This document shows positions 33,350 through 43,419 of a DNA stretch of 64,000 bases, one piece after another; position 1 is the stretch's first letter, and every line of letters starts with the position of its first letter. Under the pieces are notes generated by a model that was not told the DNA's origin, searched no databases, and saw only the letters and a list, made by a program, of their open reading frames with translations. This stretch comes from Calothrix brevissima NIES-22 (lineage in GTDB: Bacteria > Cyanobacteriota > Cyanobacteriia > Cyanobacteriales > Nostocaceae): positions 8,409,366 through 8,473,365 of the forward strand of contig NZ_AP018207.1 of NCBI RefSeq assembly GCF_002367995.1, given 5' to 3'. The position numbers and the translations under genes were made by a program.

Positions 33350-34147
33350 CTTTGCAATTTGCGCCTTTGCTTGTTGCCATAAAGCTTCTAACTCAGCCAA
33401 AGTGTAATCCGAAAGGGGGCGGTCAACAACTGCCTCCATTTTTTGTAACCTTTGAATAAATCGCTGATTTGTACCTTGCAAACCGGCGCTGGGATCGAGA
33501 TTATGCCAACGGGCTAGTTGCACAGTGGCAAAGAGTAAATCTCCTAATTCTGCTTGTTGGGCTTCTGGAGTTTCTTCGGCTAAAGCTTTTTGAAATTCGC
33601 CTAACTCTTCATGAAACTTATCCCACACCCCCTCAATATTTTCCCACTCAAAACCCACATCTGCCGCTTTTTGAGAAATCTTCATCGCTGCCATTAATGG
33701 GGGAAGGGTACGCCCATAGCGACTGAGTTTAGCGCTGAGTTTTTGATTTTCTGGGGATGGTTCGCCTTTTTCGGCAGCTTTGATTTCTTCCCAGTTTTGC
33801 CGCACTTCCTCCACACTCGCCACTTCCACATCACCAAATACATGGGGATGGCGGCGAATTAATTTTTGGGTAATCCCTTCAGCAATTTCTTTGAGAGAAA
33901 ACTGTCCAGATTCACTGGCGATTTGAGCTTGCAAGACTACTTGTAATAGTAAATCGCCTAATTCCTCTGCGATCGCCTTTTGGTCACCACTCTTAATTGC
34001 ATCTACCACCTCATAAGCTTCCTCAATCACATAAGGAGTCAGACTTTCCGGTGTTTGTGCCAAATCCCAAGGACACCCACCATCAGGCGATCGCAATTTT
34101 GCCACCACCTCAATTAATTCTTGTAATGCTGCTAAGTTTTGGTTCAT
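33341..34147 (-). CDS. mazG: Nucleoside triphosphate pyrophosphohydrolase MazG
   Basis: The 268 residues match MazG: LRSPDGGCPWDLAQT near the start, EEAYEVVDAI and EELGDLLLQVVLQAQ as the first metal-binding ExxE-D helices, HPHVFGD, and a second similar half (ELGDLLFATVQLARW). It hydrolyses (d)NTPs to monophosphates and pyrophosphate, for housecleaning and control of (p)ppGpp-type stress. The length is typical for the two-domain form. The 3' end overlaps a heptamer repeat. Confidence 0.95.
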   Translation of the reverse strand: MNQNLAALQELIEVVAKLRSPDGGCPWDLAQTPESLTPYVIEEAYEVVDAIKSGDQKAIAEELGDLLLQVVLQAQIASESGQFSLKEIAEGITQKLIRRHPHVFGDVEVASVEEVRQNWEEIKAAEKGEPSPENQKLSAKLSRYGRTLPPLMAAMKISQKAADVGFEWENIEGVWDKFHEELGEFQKALAEETPEAQQAELGDLLFATVQLARWHNLDPSAGLQGTNQRFIQRLQKMEAVVDRPLSDYTLAELEALWQQAKAQIAKDG

Positions 34148-34177
34148 AGTTAATAGTCAATAGTCAATAGTCATTTG

Positions 34178-34840
34178 TCATTTGTCATTTGTCTTCCTTG
34201 TCCCCCCTGTCCCCCCTGTCTTCCTTGTCCTCCTTGTCCTCCTTGTCCCTCTGCCCCCTGCCCCCTGCCCCCCTGCCCGATACGGTTTACGTTTCTTAAT
34301 TTTGCCACTTGGCAGTAATGCCTGAATGCCTTGTTTTTTGACTCGCTTGTATGCAGAACCGCACCAATCGCTGAGGGAATGACTCATAGCACCGAGTTCC
34401 ATACCTAAGAATAAGGCGAGAAATTCAGTGCTGTAGCTGATGAGCGATCGCTTGACTGTACTGCCGATATTTTCCCAGCTAAAGGCGATATTCCCTAGCT
34501 TTTCGGCAATTATTAAGATAAAAATGGCCGCGATCGCAATTAAGCAACTCAGATAAATTACTCTTAGCGTCGTACCAATAATCGGCCCGTGGGATAAAAA
34601 GGAGCGATGACGCAAACTTTTTTGATAGGGTAGCCAAATCCAGCGCAAGAATCCCCAGCGTTGGTATTGAATTGAGTAGATATCTAAATCCGGGCCGAAC
34701 ATCAGCCCCCCAAACAGAAACCCGCCAGCAACGAATAAAGTCACATTGCTACTGCCAGTCTGCCAGAAAGTCACACCCGCCACCAACGGCAGAGCATACA
34801 GCGTAATGCTATCGTGGGTTCGACCAGAGGGCATTTTCAA
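34178..34840 (-). CDS. DUF2227 putative metal-binding membrane protein with repeat-coded tail
   Basis: The N-terminal 185 residues match DUF2227 (YmdB/YfhO-neighbour type metal-binding membrane proteins): SGRTHDSITL, GGLMFGPDLDIYS, RHRSFLSHG and AMSHSLSDW, with conserved His/Asp likely to bind metal, plus three or four membrane helices. The last 30 residues (rich in Gly, Thr, Arg and Lys) are translated from the TTGTCCYCC nonamer block at 34191-34278 and give tripeptide patterns such as RRT and RKT. The ancestral stop was probably lost when the repeat entered or expanded. Confidence 0.82.
   Translation of the reverse strand: MKMPSGRTHDSITLYALPLVAGVTFWQTGSSNVTLFVAGGFLFGGLMFGPDLDIYSIQYQRWGFLRWIWLPYQKSLRHRSFLSHGPIIGTTLRVIYLSCLIAIAAIFILIIAEKLGNIAFSWENIGSTVKRSLISYSTEFLALFLGMELGAMSHSLSDWCGSAYKRVKKQGIQALLPSGKIKKRKPYRAGGQGAGGRGTRRTRRTRKTGGTGGTRKTNDK
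34191..34278. repeat. Nonamer and GCCCCCT repeat block inside the DUF2227 3' end
   Basis: About seven TTGTCCYCC/CTGTCCCCC units pass into three CTGCCCC units. On the minus strand this is coding DNA for the last residues of the DUF2227 protein. Confidence 0.88.
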
Positions 34841-34917
34841 TTTCTCAAAAAATTTTTCTCAAAAATACTAGCGCGATTCAAAATCTTTTGCTATATTATA
34901 TAAATGTGAACGCAAAC

Positions 34918-34990
<73 letters not shown>

Positions 34991-34999
34991 TATTCACTA

Positions 35000-35025
35000 A
35001 AGCCGCTAATTTAGCGGCTTTTTTA
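35000..35025 (+). terminator. Rho-independent terminator after tRNA-Val
   Basis: AAGCCGCTAA and TTAGCGGCTT form a near-perfect hairpin followed by TTTT, 10 bases after the tRNA end. Confidence 0.85.
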
Positions 35026-35228
35026 ATTTGACCCATAATATTGCCGTAACAAGTATATTGAACTCTGGCAAGGTTTTAGTAGATTGCTACATGTACAAAC
35101 TGTTTTTTTGTACTCCAATAAGACGAGAAAATAGAGCTGCATTATTTTGTGCAACTTTATCAATAACTACATTTAAAGCGCTTCTATTGGATAAACCCAG
35201 AATTGCCATACTTTTAGGAAGGTGATTG

Positions 35229-35612
35229 TCAAAACATACTTTCCCAGCCTAAAGTTTCCGCTACCTGATTAGAGATAGTCATCGGGTTGAAAGGTTTAGC
35301 AATCACGCCAGCGACACCCATTTGGGCAAAACGACGGCGATCGCTTGGTTGTACTTTGGCAGTTAACAGCACGACGGGAATAGATTGTGTATGGGGATCG
35401 GATTGCAGTTTTTTAAACACCTCAAATCCATCCATATCAGGCATAGAAACATCTAACATAATTGCATCCCACTTGTCGGTTTGGACTATGATTAATGCTT
35501 CACTACCAGACTCAGCTGTACTGACTTGCCATCCGGCAATCTCTTCTAAAGATACCTGAATAATCCGCCGAATATCAGGTTCATCGTCAATTATTAACAG
35601 GCGTTTACTCAT
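35229..35612 (-). CDS. Single-domain response regulator (CheY-like)
   Basis: ATG 35612 (MSKRLLIIDDEPDIRR) is used; it overlaps the stop of the sensor kinase by four bases (ATGA). The 127-residue receiver domain has the acidic pair in IDDEPD, the phosphorylated Asp in AIMLDVSMPDMDG, Thr in LLTAK and Lys in VIAKPF. There is no output domain, so it acts by protein contact. It is the cognate partner of the kinase upstream. Confidence 0.95.
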   Translation of the reverse strand: MSKRLLIIDDEPDIRRIIQVSLEEIAGWQVSTAESGSEALIIVQTDKWDAIMLDVSMPDMDGFEVFKKLQSDPHTQSIPVVLLTAKVQPSDRRRFAQMGVAGVIAKPFNPMTISNQVAETLGWESMF

Positions 35613-38600
35613 AATTTCCCCTGGTTCACTGGCAACGTAAAATAAAAAGTGCTTCCTTTGCCAACAACGCTTTCTACCCAAATTTGTCCGCCATGCTGCT
35701 GGACGATACTTTTACAAATTGCGAGTCCTAGTCCTGTTCCGCCTTTTTGGCGTGCATCAGAGACATCAACCTGTTGAAACCGATTAAAGATAGTTTCTAA
35801 TTTATCGCTGGGAATCCCCCTACCTTGGTCTTGCACACAAAAGAGAATATAAGAATTATTATGAGCATTTTCTAACTCTGCGGTTAAGCAAACAGTGCTA
35901 TTCACAGGAGAAAATTTAATGGCGTTGCTTAATAGATTGATGAGAGTTTGCACGATCGCATCTGGTGCAGCTGTCATCGTTACATTGAGGGGTTGGAATT
36001 CCAGAGTAATTACCGCTTGAGTAGCGATCGCTTCTACTGCTTCTATCGCCTGTTGCATTAAATCTGCTACTTCACAGCTTTCCATGACTAGCTGAGTTTT
36101 CCCAGATTCTAGTCGTTCCAAATCGAGAATATCATTAACTAAACGTACTAGGCGATCGCAGTTATTCGCCGCAATTGTCAGCATTTCTTTGGCGCGTTCG
36201 GGACGCTTATCAAAAATTCCGGTAGTTAGCATTCCCAAAGCACCGTTAATCGCTGTTAACGGCGTGCGTAGTTCGTGGCTGACGACAGAGATAAACTCGT
36301 CTTTCATTTGCTCAATTTGATGGCGATCGCTAATATCTTGGACTATTCCATGCCAAGCAATCTCGCCATTTTTCCGCCTTTCTGGTCGAGAATTCGCCTC
36401 AATCCATTTAATCTTACCTGAAGGGGTAATAATCCGCCATTCATGCTTGAACTGCTGCATATTTTCTATACTGTATGCCACTGCCTGCTGATAAGCCAAA
36501 CGATCCTCAGGATGAATCTGGTTAAAAGTTATGCTGGCATCTTCTAGGGCTGAGGCTACAGGAATTTCATGAATTTCCGCAAAAGCTGGACTGAGATATT
36601 CATAACGTACCGGGCCGCTGGGATATTCGACAACTGTATAAATTATTCCTGGGGAAGCTGCCGCTAGGTGCTGGAATCTTTCTTCGCTTTGCTGTAGAGC
36701 GGTAGCAATAAGCTTACTATTTGTAATATCTGTTATCCGTACAAGATACATTGATTGTCCTGCCACCTCAATCATCTTGACTGCTAAATTGCCCCAAAAA
36801 GAATTACCCTGTTTTGTGAGATATTCAATTTCTAGGCTCCAAAATCCTTGTTGTTCGATTTCCTTAGCAATTTCTGCTAATTCTTCCTCTGTAAATTGGC
36901 GTTTTTGCAGGATATTTCCCTGAGAACCAATTAATTCTGCCTTACTCTCTAGCTCAAACAAAGTCACAGCACGCTGATTGCAGTCGAGAATGCGTCTAGT
37001 TGGAGGCGGTTCTACCAAGAAGATAGCATCAGTGGATTCATGAAAAATAGCTTCGCGCAAGTCGCGGGCTGTTTTCAGTTCCAGTTCTACTTGTTTGCGT
37101 TCCGTGTAATCTTTAAATACAGAGAGAATGTAAGGCTTACCTTCTAAATCAATCCATTCTGAAGAAATTAAGCCTATTTTCCGTTCTCCTGATTTAGTTT
37201 GCAATTCCAACTCAAAGTCCTGGACTCGTTGCTGCGTTTGTAATAAATGGCACATCTGTAAAATATTCTCAGGTTTGGCAACTATTCCCAGTTCTAAAGG
37301 AGTATGGCCAATTACCTCTGCACGAGAATAGCCAGTCATTTCTAAAAAGCGATCGTTCACCTCTACATAGCAGCCCGTCTCGAAACTAATAATATGGGCA
37401 AAATCAGGCCCGTTACGGAATATTTTGGCAAATTTATCTTCAGACTCATTCAGAGCAAGTTTAGCGCGGTCAAAAGCTTGTTTGAGGTCTTTGGATGTCT
37501 GGTTGAATGATTGAGTAAGTAACCGAAGTTCTGCGATCGCCATTTCTTCTGATAAAGGTTGCTGCCATTCCCCTTGGGCTAAAGCCTGACTAGCTTGACT
37601 CAAACGCACAATCGGCTTAGTAATTCTGCTCGCCGTAAATATACCAATAAAGACCGTAGTAAATAATGTCAGCAAGCATAAGATATATGTATGAGCCTTA
37701 CTAGCCTCCAATTCTCGCATAAAGTCAGATGCGGGAATGGCTGTCACCACTAGCCAATCGAGTCCATAGCGATCGCGGTAAGGAATGATTTGCACAAACT
37801 GCTTTTGCCCATCGAGTTCTAAACTCAGCTGTGTAGTGTTTTCTATGTTACGAAAGCTACTGTATTTTTGCAGTATTTTTTGAGCGAGCGATCGCGTTTG
37901 TGCATCTTTACTCTGGATAGCTGGTAATCTTTGCGGTTCTCCTTGAGCCTTTGGTATATAAGGCAATTCTAAAGTAGAACTAGCTACCAAATTTCCAGCG
38001 CGATCGATAATTAAAGCCTTTCCCGAAGGGGAAAAATTTAACTTACTTAAAAAAGTCCCGATTTCCGATAAACCAATATTAGAAACAAATAATCCTTGAA
38101 ATTCGCCAACATTGTTATATACAGGAGCCATTGCTTGAATTACTAAGGTTGGTGCAATATTAGACACATAAATTGGCGACCAAACTTGTTTTTTTGCAGC
38201 TTTGCCATAACGATACCAAGCTAGCTGACGGTTATCAGAGTCCAGAGTATAAGTTAATTTTTTGGGCTGTCCTTGAAAATCGACCAGATAATGTTTTCGT
38301 TTGCCTAAATCAGTAGTTTTAATTTCCGCCAAAAAGACAGTACCAATTGCTAATTTTTCCCCAGTTAGCCGATTGGCTATATCAACTACCTCTTGACTTT
38401 GAAGTCGTCCGTAACCAATTTCTTCTCCCCGTTCATTGACATAAGTACTGCTACCTAACAAAGGAGATAGAGTTATTTGTTGCCACAAGTAACTTTGCAA
38501 TTGCGTAAAATCTCGGATATTTAATGCACCTTGCTTAACTGCTTGGGCATTAATCGCCATTGCTTGCTGCTGAGTTTGTAAATAATTATCGAGGCGATCG

Positions 38601-38779
38601 CTAATTCGGTGGCTAACTTCATCCATTAACTGATTAGCCAAATTCTCCACCGCTTGCTCGCCACTACGATAAGACAGATAGCCCACTAGCCCAACTGCCC
38701 CGATAGTTTGTAATACAAAAGGAATCACCAATACCCAACGTAGGGTAATTTTCGTCAACGGCAGACGGAGAAACAGCAT
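35609..38779 (-). CDS. Membrane sensor histidine kinase (Cache-HAMP-PAS-HisKA)
   Basis: The start is set at ATG 38779 (MLFLRLPLTKI). Thirty-one further in-frame codons upstream are translated nonamer repeat (LSP/LSS tripeptides) and are unlikely to be native. The protein of about 1056 residues has a first membrane helix (about 15-35), a large periplasmic Cache/PDC sensor (about 40-370), a second helix, HAMP (about 390-445), three PAS/PAC modules (about 460-840), HisKA with VSHELRTPLTAING, and an ATPase with NAIKF, DQGRGIP and GTGLGLAI motifs. It is translationally coupled to the response regulator. The signal is unknown; Cache domains usually bind small molecules. Confidence 0.92.
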   Translation of the reverse strand: MLFLRLPLTKITLRWVLVIPFVLQTIGAVGLVGYLSYRSGEQAVENLANQLMDEVSHRISDRLDNYLQTQQQAMAINAQAVKQGALNIRDFTQLQSYLWQQITLSPLLGSSTYVNERGEEIGYGRLQSQEVVDIANRLTGEKLAIGTVFLAEIKTTDLGKRKHYLVDFQGQPKKLTYTLDSDNRQLAWYRYGKAAKKQVWSPIYVSNIAPTLVIQAMAPVYNNVGEFQGLFVSNIGLSEIGTFLSKLNFSPSGKALIIDRAGNLVASSTLELPYIPKAQGEPQRLPAIQSKDAQTRSLAQKILQKYSSFRNIENTTQLSLELDGQKQFVQIIPYRDRYGLDWLVVTAIPASDFMRELEASKAHTYILCLLTLFTTVFIGIFTASRITKPIVRLSQASQALAQGEWQQPLSEEMAIAELRLLTQSFNQTSKDLKQAFDRAKLALNESEDKFAKIFRNGPDFAHIISFETGCYVEVNDRFLEMTGYSRAEVIGHTPLELGIVAKPENILQMCHLLQTQQRVQDFELELQTKSGERKIGLISSEWIDLEGKPYILSVFKDYTERKQVELELKTARDLREAIFHESTDAIFLVEPPPTRRILDCNQRAVTLFELESKAELIGSQGNILQKRQFTEEELAEIAKEIEQQGFWSLEIEYLTKQGNSFWGNLAVKMIEVAGQSMYLVRITDITNSKLIATALQQSEERFQHLAAASPGIIYTVVEYPSGPVRYEYLSPAFAEIHEIPVASALEDASITFNQIHPEDRLAYQQAVAYSIENMQQFKHEWRIITPSGKIKWIEANSRPERRKNGEIAWHGIVQDISDRHQIEQMKDEFISVVSHELRTPLTAINGALGMLTTGIFDKRPERAKEMLTIAANNCDRLVRLVNDILDLERLESGKTQLVMESCEVADLMQQAIEAVEAIATQAVITLEFQPLNVTMTAAPDAIVQTLINLLSNAIKFSPVNSTVCLTAELENAHNNSYILFCVQDQGRGIPSDKLETIFNRFQQVDVSDARQKGGTGLGLAICKSIVQQHGGQIWVESVVGKGSTFYFTLPVNQGKL

Positions 38780-38790
38780 AGGAGCAGGGT

Positions 38791-38864
38791 GCAGGGGGCA
38801 GGGGGACAAGGAAGACAAGGGGGACAAGGAAGACAAGGGGGACAAGGAAGACAAGGGGGACAAA
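38791..38864. repeat. Nonamer repeat block upstream of the sensor kinase
   Basis: Units of GGGGGACAA and GGAAGACAA alternate, about eight in all. Because the unit is 9 bases long it stays open and in frame with the kinase gene on the minus strand. Confidence 0.9.
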
Positions 38865-39060
38865 CAATTCAAAATTCAAAATTCAAAATTCAAAACTTGT
38901 ACTGAAGCTCTGTTGAAGTTTTGCTCAATGCCCAATGCCCAATGCCCAATGCCCCATGCCCAATAACTAAGTATCCAAGAAAGTTGAGGTAAATGTCAAA
39001 ATTGGGACTAAAGCCTCGTACAATTGATATCACTTATATTTAGCTCAGGAGAATCTAGCC

Positions 39061-39372
39061 ATGCCAATGGCGGTTGGCGTAATAGAAACCTTAGGTTTTC
39101 CTTCGGTGTTGGCAGCAGCAGATGCAATGGTAAAATCAGCAGCAGTCACACTGGTGTATTATGGCCAAGCAGAAAGCGCTCGTTTGCTAGTTGCAGTTCG
39201 GGGACATGTTGCTGAAGTCAGAACAGCTGTGGAAGCAGGAATTGCCGCAGGTGAACAGGTAAAGGAGGGTACAGTCATTACCCATTACATTGTTCCCAAT
39301 CCCCCAGAGAATGTGGAAACCATACTTCCTATCCACTTCACGGAAGACTCTGAACCCTTCCGTATGTTCTAA
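39061..39372 (+). CDS. ccmK3: Carboxysome shell protein CcmK3-type
   Basis: The 103 residues form one BMC domain: [23 protein letters not shown], then VTLVYYGQAESARLLVAVRG and HYIVPNPPENVE. The VYY and HYIVPNPPENV signatures distinguish CcmK3 from CcmK1/2/4. Proteins of this type build or cap the shell of the beta-carboxysome. AGGAG lies 8 bases before the ATG. It is followed after 86 bases by ccmK4; ccmK3-ccmK4 pairs usually sit apart from the main ccm operon, as here. Confidence 0.93.
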   Translation: MPMAVGVIETLGFPSVLAAADAMVKSAAVTLVYYGQAESARLLVAVRGHVAEVRTAVEAGIAAGEQVKEGTVITHYIVPNPPENVETILPIHFTEDSEPFRMF

Positions 39373-39458
39373 ACAAGTTTGCCATTAAAATTGGTAGCGA
39401 AGCTTCGTACAATTAACTTGTAACACCACCTAAGTTTATTCCTACAGGAGATTTTTTA

Positions 39459-39809
39459 ATGTCATTACAGGCAGTTGGAGCGCTAGAAACTAAGGGTTTT
39501 CCTGCTGTGTTAGCAGCAGCAGATGCAATGGTCAAAGCGGGTCGTGTTACCTTGGTTGGGTATATCCGAGTTGGTAGCGCTCGTTTTACAGTCAATATTC
39601 GTGGCGATGTCTCTGAAGTTAAAACCGCTATGGCAGCTGGTGTAGAAGCTGCTGAAAATGTTTATGGTGGTACCCTGGAATCTTGGGTGATTATTCCCAG
39701 ACCCCATGAAAACGTTGAAGCTGTTCTACCTATTGGCTACACCGATGCCGTACAACAGTACAGAGAATCTGTGGAAAATCCAATTATCAGATCGTCAAAC
39801 AGTCGCTAG
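39459..39809 (+). CDS. ccmK4: Carboxysome shell protein CcmK4-type
   Basis: The 116 residues are a BMC domain with [40 protein letters not shown] and [13 protein letters not shown], then a short C-terminal tail. RPHENV and [11 protein letters not shown] fit CcmK4. It can co-assemble with CcmK3 into mixed hexamers that tune shell permeability (known from other cyanobacteria). A CAGGAGA ribosome binding site precedes the ATG. Confidence 0.93.
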   Translation: MSLQAVGALETKGFPAVLAAADAMVKAGRVTLVGYIRVGSARFTVNIRGDVSEVKTAMAAGVEAAENVYGGTLESWVIIPRPHENVEAVLPIGYTDAVQQYRESVENPIIRSSNSR

Positions 39810-40673
39810 ATTGAGATTTATCGTCTTTAGCTCCAACTAGAAACAAAATATTACCAGCTGCGCCTTGACAATTCACTCTTGCCAAGACGCAATTAAGCAT
39901 GTCTTGACATATTTATTACCAATTTTTTTCATCTAAATTGCATAACTACTAATAAGGCCTGTCAACCGTCAACAGTCAACCGTCAACAGTCAACAACTTG
40001 AACGGAACAATTTATTTTTTGGAGTTCCCTTAGTATAAGTTTTGTCATCGTATGTGAGATACACATAGCAACCCAATGTAATATTGATGGGGTCACAAAA
40101 TTAGGAAAACCTCAAGAAAAACTTTATTTATGAGAAAATTCTCGCCATCATTCCAGATATTACCCTCATGGGTACTATTAAATTGTCAGTAATCCTATTA
40201 GATAATGGTCGTATATCTTGCCGGAAAATAAAATTAGGTTGCCAAAATGATAGAAGAAAGTTAAAAAATGCGGAGATTCTCACACAGATGTGCTGGAAAT
40301 CTGAAACTTATATGCATCAAACTACGTCTGGATTTGAGGTGAATTTTATTTGCTCTGGCGATCGCGTCCACCATGTCAGCTTTTCTTAACCCCGCTAAAA
40401 AATGGTGTATTTTAATTTACATACACTGGGCAGGTCGCTTTTCTCGAATGTGAATTTATTAAATTTACAAAAATTTATAATTTGCAAATCAGAGAAAAAT
40501 TCCTTGAATAGTTGGGTTTTCATGTAGTTGGCAATCAAAAGTGAAAACTAGCAAAGGACAATTTCTGCATAAGTTGAGTCCTTTGAGACGTAATAAAAAT
40601 GGAATCACTAAAAAATCTTCAACCAGAAGATTCAGTTAGGGGCAGCTGCCAGTTAATAAGTTAAGTGCGAAAA
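39810..40673. other. Long intergenic region upstream of hetZ
   Basis: No convincing gene is seen in 864 bases. There is a GTCAACCGTCAACAG heptamer array (39960-39998), a few AT-rich stretches and a palindrome GGCAGCTGCC at 40641-40650, about 24 bases before the likely hetZ start. The long upstream region probably holds the developmental promoter(s) of hetZ. A clear HetR-type inverted repeat (GGG-N5-CCC) was not found by eye. Confidence 0.65.
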
Positions 40674-41867
40674 ATGGGGGTTGTAATGCAAACTTTAAAA
40701 CAGGGTTTTGAGGAGTACAATCTCACTATGGCAACAGAAGCCAACAAACTGGCACAATATTGGCGACAACGTCTTGTGAGTGATTGTCCACAACAAAGTC
40801 AAACAGCCAGAGAAAGCATAGTCTTTTGGTTGTTGGGGCGTGATAACCAGCGCTTTGATATGCTTAATCCCAAGGAGCTTGAGATTGCCAAGCAAGCGAT
40901 GGAATATCGTTACCGGATTTTGTTGCAACGTTACTTGGGTACAGGTAGGGAACGCGCCTATCGTAACCTCATCTCCAGATTAGCCAGCTTAATGACCTTA
41001 AGGAACAAAATTCAAACTTGGGTATCTTTAAGCCGCGATCGCCAACGTAGTGTCATTGATGTACTACAAGAAATCATTCAAGAATTATTACAAAGCGATT
41101 CTTACATTCAAGATCAAATGGCCTGTATCGCGGAAATTACCACCGATCGCAGGTTAAGAGATACTTTATTATTTGCCAGCATCGAGGAATATTGCTTGCG
41201 TCCAGTGCGCAATCAACCCTTGCTAGTTTATCGCTTTGTCAATTACCTCCGCCGGACTCAACGGGGAGGCTTAACTCAAGTACCCAGCAGCGACTTGATT
41301 CGCCTAGTTTCCGAGGAAATCCTCACAGATGACAGCGATAATCGAATTAACTTAGTTGACAGTCAAGCGATCGCGGAATATGAAGAAGCACAAGAACTAG
41401 AACAGCAACAAATTCTGCGTCAGTCCGTACAACAAGAATTTGAAGTATATTTACAAGAAAATCTCGGCACCGAAGCAGTAGAATGGCTGCGGCTGTATCT
41501 CCAAGGTAAGTCTCAAGACGAAATTGCCAAAGTCCTCAACAAGCAGATTAAAGAAGTCTATAGATTGCGCGAAAAAATCAGCTACCATGCTGTGCGCGTG
41601 TTTGCCCTCAAAGGTAAACCAGAACTGGTAGATAATTGGTTAGCAATTTCCTTGGAAGAACACAACCTAGGGTTAACACCTAATCAATGGCAGCAACTTT
41701 ATGAGAAATTATCTCATCAGGGACAGCAGATTTTAGATTTGCGCAAAGCTGGTAACTCCATTGAAACCACAGCTCAACAATTAAAACTTAAAACCCATCA
41801 GGTGATGGGAGAATGGGCCAAAGTCTATCTCGCTGCTCAAGCTTTAAGAACTCAGGAGTCATCATGA
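40674..41867 (+). CDS. hetZ: HetZ heterocyst differentiation protein
   Basis: About 397 residues, near the 401 residues of Anabaena HetZ. The sequence is helical, with an early FEEYNLTMATEANKLAQYWRQ block, a central region with SIEEYCLRPVRNQPLLVYRFVNYLRR, and a helix-turn-helix-like part (LQGKSQDEIAKVLNKQIKEVYRLREKI written across about 280-306). HetZ acts early in heterocyst development downstream of HetR. GTG 40665, ATG 40674 and ATG 40686 are possible starts in frame. The patU gene follows, as in heterocyst-forming species, which supports the call. Confidence 0.85.
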   Translation: MGVVMQTLKQGFEEYNLTMATEANKLAQYWRQRLVSDCPQQSQTARESIVFWLLGRDNQRFDMLNPKELEIAKQAMEYRYRILLQRYLGTGRERAYRNLISRLASLMTLRNKIQTWVSLSRDRQRSVIDVLQEIIQELLQSDSYIQDQMACIAEITTDRRLRDTLLFASIEEYCLRPVRNQPLLVYRFVNYLRRTQRGGLTQVPSSDLIRLVSEEILTDDSDNRINLVDSQAIAEYEEAQELEQQQILRQSVQQEFEVYLQENLGTEAVEWLRLYLQGKSQDEIAKVLNKQIKEVYRLREKISYHAVRVFALKGKPELVDNWLAISLEEHNLGLTPNQWQQLYEKLSHQGQQILDLRKAGNSIETTAQQLKLKTHQVMGEWAKVYLAAQALRTQESS

Positions 41868-42195
41868 TATCTCAGCTGAAATCCTGAAATAATACTGATA
41901 TTAAAAGTTATCTATTTAACATATAGAAAACTTGATATTAAGTATTACCAAACCCAACAGTTTTGAGTTGTAGATTTTGGATTTGGGATTTATCCCCAAT
42001 CCACAATCCCAGATTTAACTAAGACAACATCCCGATCTACTTTACAAAAAATTGATTTGTATATTCTGATTTTTACTAAAAATTTGTCGTTAATTTAACT
42101 AGTGCTAACATTTATAAAGCATCTTTATTTACTAAAACCTAACTAAGACGCACAATAGAAGGATAAGCAAATAAAAAAAGTATTAAATACATCTT
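41868..42195. other. hetZ-patU intergenic region
   Basis: These 328 bases are AT-rich with an inverted motif GATTTGGGATTTATCCCCAATCC (near 41975-42000, imperfect). No ORF is credible. A separate patU promoter may lie here. Confidence 0.5.
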
Positions 42196-43419
42196 ATGTT
42201 GTCTTCAGAAGGCAATTTTACTGATAACAAAGCGAACACGCCAATTACAGGCGAAATAAAACTCACTAATATTGACCAGTTACTGAGCGATCGCGATCGG
42301 ATATTTTCGTTAATAGATAATTTATTGTCCTTAGAAGTTTGCCTATATCACCAAATTTTACCCTTAGAGTTAAAAGGCAATCAACTCATACTCGGTATGG
42401 TTAATGTAGAAGACACAGAAGCATTAGATTACGTTAACCGAATTTTTTCTTATATGAAGTTAACAATGGTGAGTCTGACAATTCCTAAGGAGATTCACCA
42501 ATCTACCCTTTCAAACTACCTCAGCTACAAAAATACATCTTCCCTAAATCCTCAACCACAGCAGTCAAAGGCTAACTCCAACGCTCATAATAACCCTGTT
42601 CCCCCCATAGAGCCAACAGAGCAAATTAATACCTATGCCACTACCTACATTGAGACAGAACTAGAAATTCCCCCAGCTTCTTTGCACAAAGTAGATTTAC
42701 CTGTAAAAGAAAATCGCCCTTCTGTGTCTCAACCTAGCACAACTAAGCCACAAGAGAGTGAATATAAAAAGACTACGGAGATGATCGCGCCAAATCACCT
42801 CACTGTCTCACCATTACAAACTTCCGAGATATCCAGACCCCTAGAACTACTCACTCATCTACCACCGAGAAAATTACTAGAACAATTATTAGCCAGAGTC
42901 TTGCGTGGGGGAATTGGTCGCTTGTATTTGGAAAGACAGTACGATCAAGGGAGAATACTCTGGAGCGATAACGGAATTTTACAATCAGTAGTCGAAAATC
43001 TATCTCTGGATGTTTTTCAGAGCATTATTAATGAGTTCAAGAAATTTGCTGGTGTACCCTTAACCACGCTTTCAGAAGCAAGACAGGTAGAGAAGGAATG
43101 TAAATATAAAAATGACAATTTATTGTTACGCTTACGATTGATGCCGGGAATTTATGGTGAAGAAGCAACATTACAAGTATTACGGGGAGCAGCCTTAAAA
43201 TTTTATCAACAGCAACAGTTAAGTCGCCTCAGCCGCGATACCTTGGTCATGGCACAAAAACTCAGCTTTAAGTTACATGAACTAGAAAAACGCTTGCTAA
43301 TTAACAATACCAGTCAATCTGAGCAATTAAAAGCTATAGCTGCCATCACTAAAATAGTAGAAAATTTAGACAAACAACTCAATATCCTAGCAGCAGATAC
43401 TCATCTGCCTAGAAAATAG
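42196..43419 (+). CDS. patU: PatU heterocyst pattern protein, single uninterrupted gene
   Basis: The 407 residues have an N-terminal domain like the GspE/MshE N-terminal fold (LLSLEVCLYHQILPLELKGN, ILGMVNVEDTEALDYVNRIF), a low-complexity linker (about 110-215) and a C-terminal domain (PRKLLEQLLARVLRGGIGRLYLERQ onward). In Anabaena sp. PCC 7120 patU is split into patU5 and patU3; here it is one frame, as in Nostoc punctiforme. Its place next to hetZ is the conserved arrangement. It modulates heterocyst spacing. Confidence 0.8.
   Translation: MLSSEGNFTDNKANTPITGEIKLTNIDQLLSDRDRIFSLIDNLLSLEVCLYHQILPLELKGNQLILGMVNVEDTEALDYVNRIFSYMKLTMVSLTIPKEIHQSTLSNYLSYKNTSSLNPQPQQSKANSNAHNNPVPPIEPTEQINTYATTYIETELEIPPASLHKVDLPVKENRPSVSQPSTTKPQESEYKKTTEMIAPNHLTVSPLQTSEISRPLELLTHLPPRKLLEQLLARVLRGGIGRLYLERQYDQGRILWSDNGILQSVVENLSLDVFQSIINEFKKFAGVPLTTLSEARQVEKECKYKNDNLLLRLRLMPGIYGEEATLQVLRGAALKFYQQQQLSRLSRDTLVMAQKLSFKLHELEKRLLINNTSQSEQLKAIAAITKIVENLDKQLNILAADTHLPRK

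Noticed and set aside
35028-35225. 65-residue ORF after tRNA-Val
   Set aside because: It has no domain and no ribosome site, and begins inside the terminator's 3' side.
40168-40389. 73-residue ORF in the hetZ upstream region
   Set aside because: Its composition looks random and no ribosome site or family is visible; it may be chance in a long spacer.
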